Source: an archaeon (GTDB lineage: Archaea; Thermoproteota; Bathyarchaeia; TCS64). Taken from it: 6,353 nucleotides of DNA. Under the pieces are notes generated by a model. That model saw nothing but the letters and a program-made list of their open reading frames with translations. It searched no databases and was not told the DNA's origin. Location: contig JAHLLU010000126.1 in assembly GCA_020444005.1 (NCBI GenBank), forward strand, positions 1 through 6,353, written 5' to 3'. Made by a program: the position numbers and the translations under genes. Shown piece by piece: positions 5,807-6,353 of this stretch; position 1 is the stretch's first letter; each line of letters starts with the position of its first letter.

Positions 5807-6337
5807 GTGTTTGGGGAAAAGCTGAACGGTGTTCTACTGGTTTTGATATTAAGTTCATCGTTAATTGGTATAACACATGCATCTATTGCCACAAGTGATC
5901 CGCCGACAAGCGAGTTTATGGCAGAAAACTCGGATATTATAGCAATCTGCAGAGTCACTGGTGTAAGCGTTGGAGTCTCTAACACCAGATATGGGTTCAA
6001 AGTTATTGAAGCGATAAAAGGAAACATCAAAGAGGAGTTTGTTATAACCACGAAAGAAGGAACCCTCCGACATACATCGCCACCACAGGTAAGCTTTGAG
6101 AAGGGACAAGAACTACTAATGTATCTAGCCGAGAAGGACGGTAAATATCAGGTATTCTTTGGTTCGTGGGGAAAATGCATTTTACCTGCGGTGAATAAAC
6201 CGCTTCTTGATTCACTTCGCTCGGAATACACTGGGGATATAATCAGCAACGCGGAATATCTGATGATAACCGGAATAATTCTAGCATCCATCCTGTTAAT
6301 AGCAGCGTATTGGATGCAGCAGAGAACCAAGCTATAG
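5807..6337 (+). CDS. Predicted membrane-anchored surface protein, possible netrin/TIMP-like domain
   Basis: I do not recognise a named family. The 176-residue protein starts with a signal peptide: KLNGVLLVLILSSSLIGITHA (about residues 5-25), with a likely cut after THA. It ends with one hydrophobic helix at about 151-169 (YLMITGIILASILLIAAYW) and a short positive tail QQRTKL, so it should sit with its domain outside and its tail in the cytoplasm. The roughly 120-residue outer domain has the order 'ENSDIIAICRVTGVSVG', 'YGFKVIEAIKGNIKEEFVITT', 'FEKGQELLMYLAEKDGKY' and 'GKCILPA'. This resembles the small beta-barrel of netrin/TIMP-like secreted proteins, which show 'AD.V..G.V', 'Y.F.V...KG' and 'F..G..YLVY'. 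Only two cysteines are present (C48, C124), fewer than in TIMPs. The fold is an inference and the function is unknown. Start is GTG with AAGGAT upstream; it is divergent from the CoA-transferase gene. Confidence 0.8.
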   Translation: MFGEKLNGVLLVLILSSSLIGITHASIATSDPPTSEFMAENSDIIAICRVTGVSVGVSNTRYGFKVIEAIKGNIKEEFVITTKEGTLRHTSPPQVSFEKGQELLMYLAEKDGKYQVFFGSWGKCILPAVNKPLLDSLRSEYTGDIISNAEYLMITGIILASILLIAAYWMQQRTKL

Positions 6338-6353
6338 TGCATCTAAGCCGTTT

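Noticed and set aside
5782..6109. Minus-strand frames of 89 and 82 codons opposite the surface-protein gene
   Set aside because: The plus-strand frame has a ribosome-binding site, signal peptide and membrane helix; the opposing frames have no supporting signal.
1..6353. A defence island, mobile element, CRISPR array or new multi-gene system
   Set aside because: No transposase, integrase, nuclease/helicase pair, terminal repeats or spaced repeats are seen; the genes have recognisable housekeeping or metabolic families except the surface protein.

Overview
The window looks like chromosomal DNA of an archaeon. The evidence is an archaeal-type Nob1 (PIN nuclease plus zinc ribbon), TATA-like boxes roughly 30 bases before several starts, T-run terminators instead of strong hairpins, and a GGAGGTGA Shine-Dalgarno motif. 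I cannot place it more precisely from this sequence. There are no mobile elements, CRISPR arrays, tRNAs or rRNAs. Most genes have recognisable housekeeping or metabolic families.

Layout, left to right. (1) Bases 1-1001, minus strand: a two-gene ABC-2 export operon, with the ATPase first and the permease (cut by the left edge) overlapping its end. (2) Bases 1002-1116: a divergent, AT-rich promoter region. (3) Bases 1117-2457, plus strand: a cyclic amidohydrolase of the dihydroorotase/allantoinase/hydantoinase superfamily. It keeps the metal ligands but lacks the usual dihydroorotate-binding residues, and its codon choice changes about a quarter of the way in. (4) Bases 2435-5696, minus strand: four genes in the order family III CoA-transferase, protein-L-isoaspartate methyltransferase, NAD kinase, nob1. 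The last two overlap by four bases, so they are almost certainly co-translated. The first two are separated by T-runs and are probably at least partly independent. (5) Bases 5697-5806: a second divergent promoter region. (6) Bases 5807-6337, plus strand: a predicted surface protein with a signal peptide, a possible netrin/TIMP-like domain and a C-terminal membrane anchor.

The genes do not form one obvious pathway. NAD kinase (NADP supply), Nob1 (small-subunit rRNA maturation) and Pcm (repair of aged proteins) are core maintenance functions. The amidohydrolase and CoA-transferase are catabolic-type enzymes whose substrates cannot be read from sequence. I see no convincing new multi-gene system. 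The most interesting points are the atypical amidohydrolase and its codon shift, and the uncharacterised surface protein. All motif positions and codon counts were made by eye.
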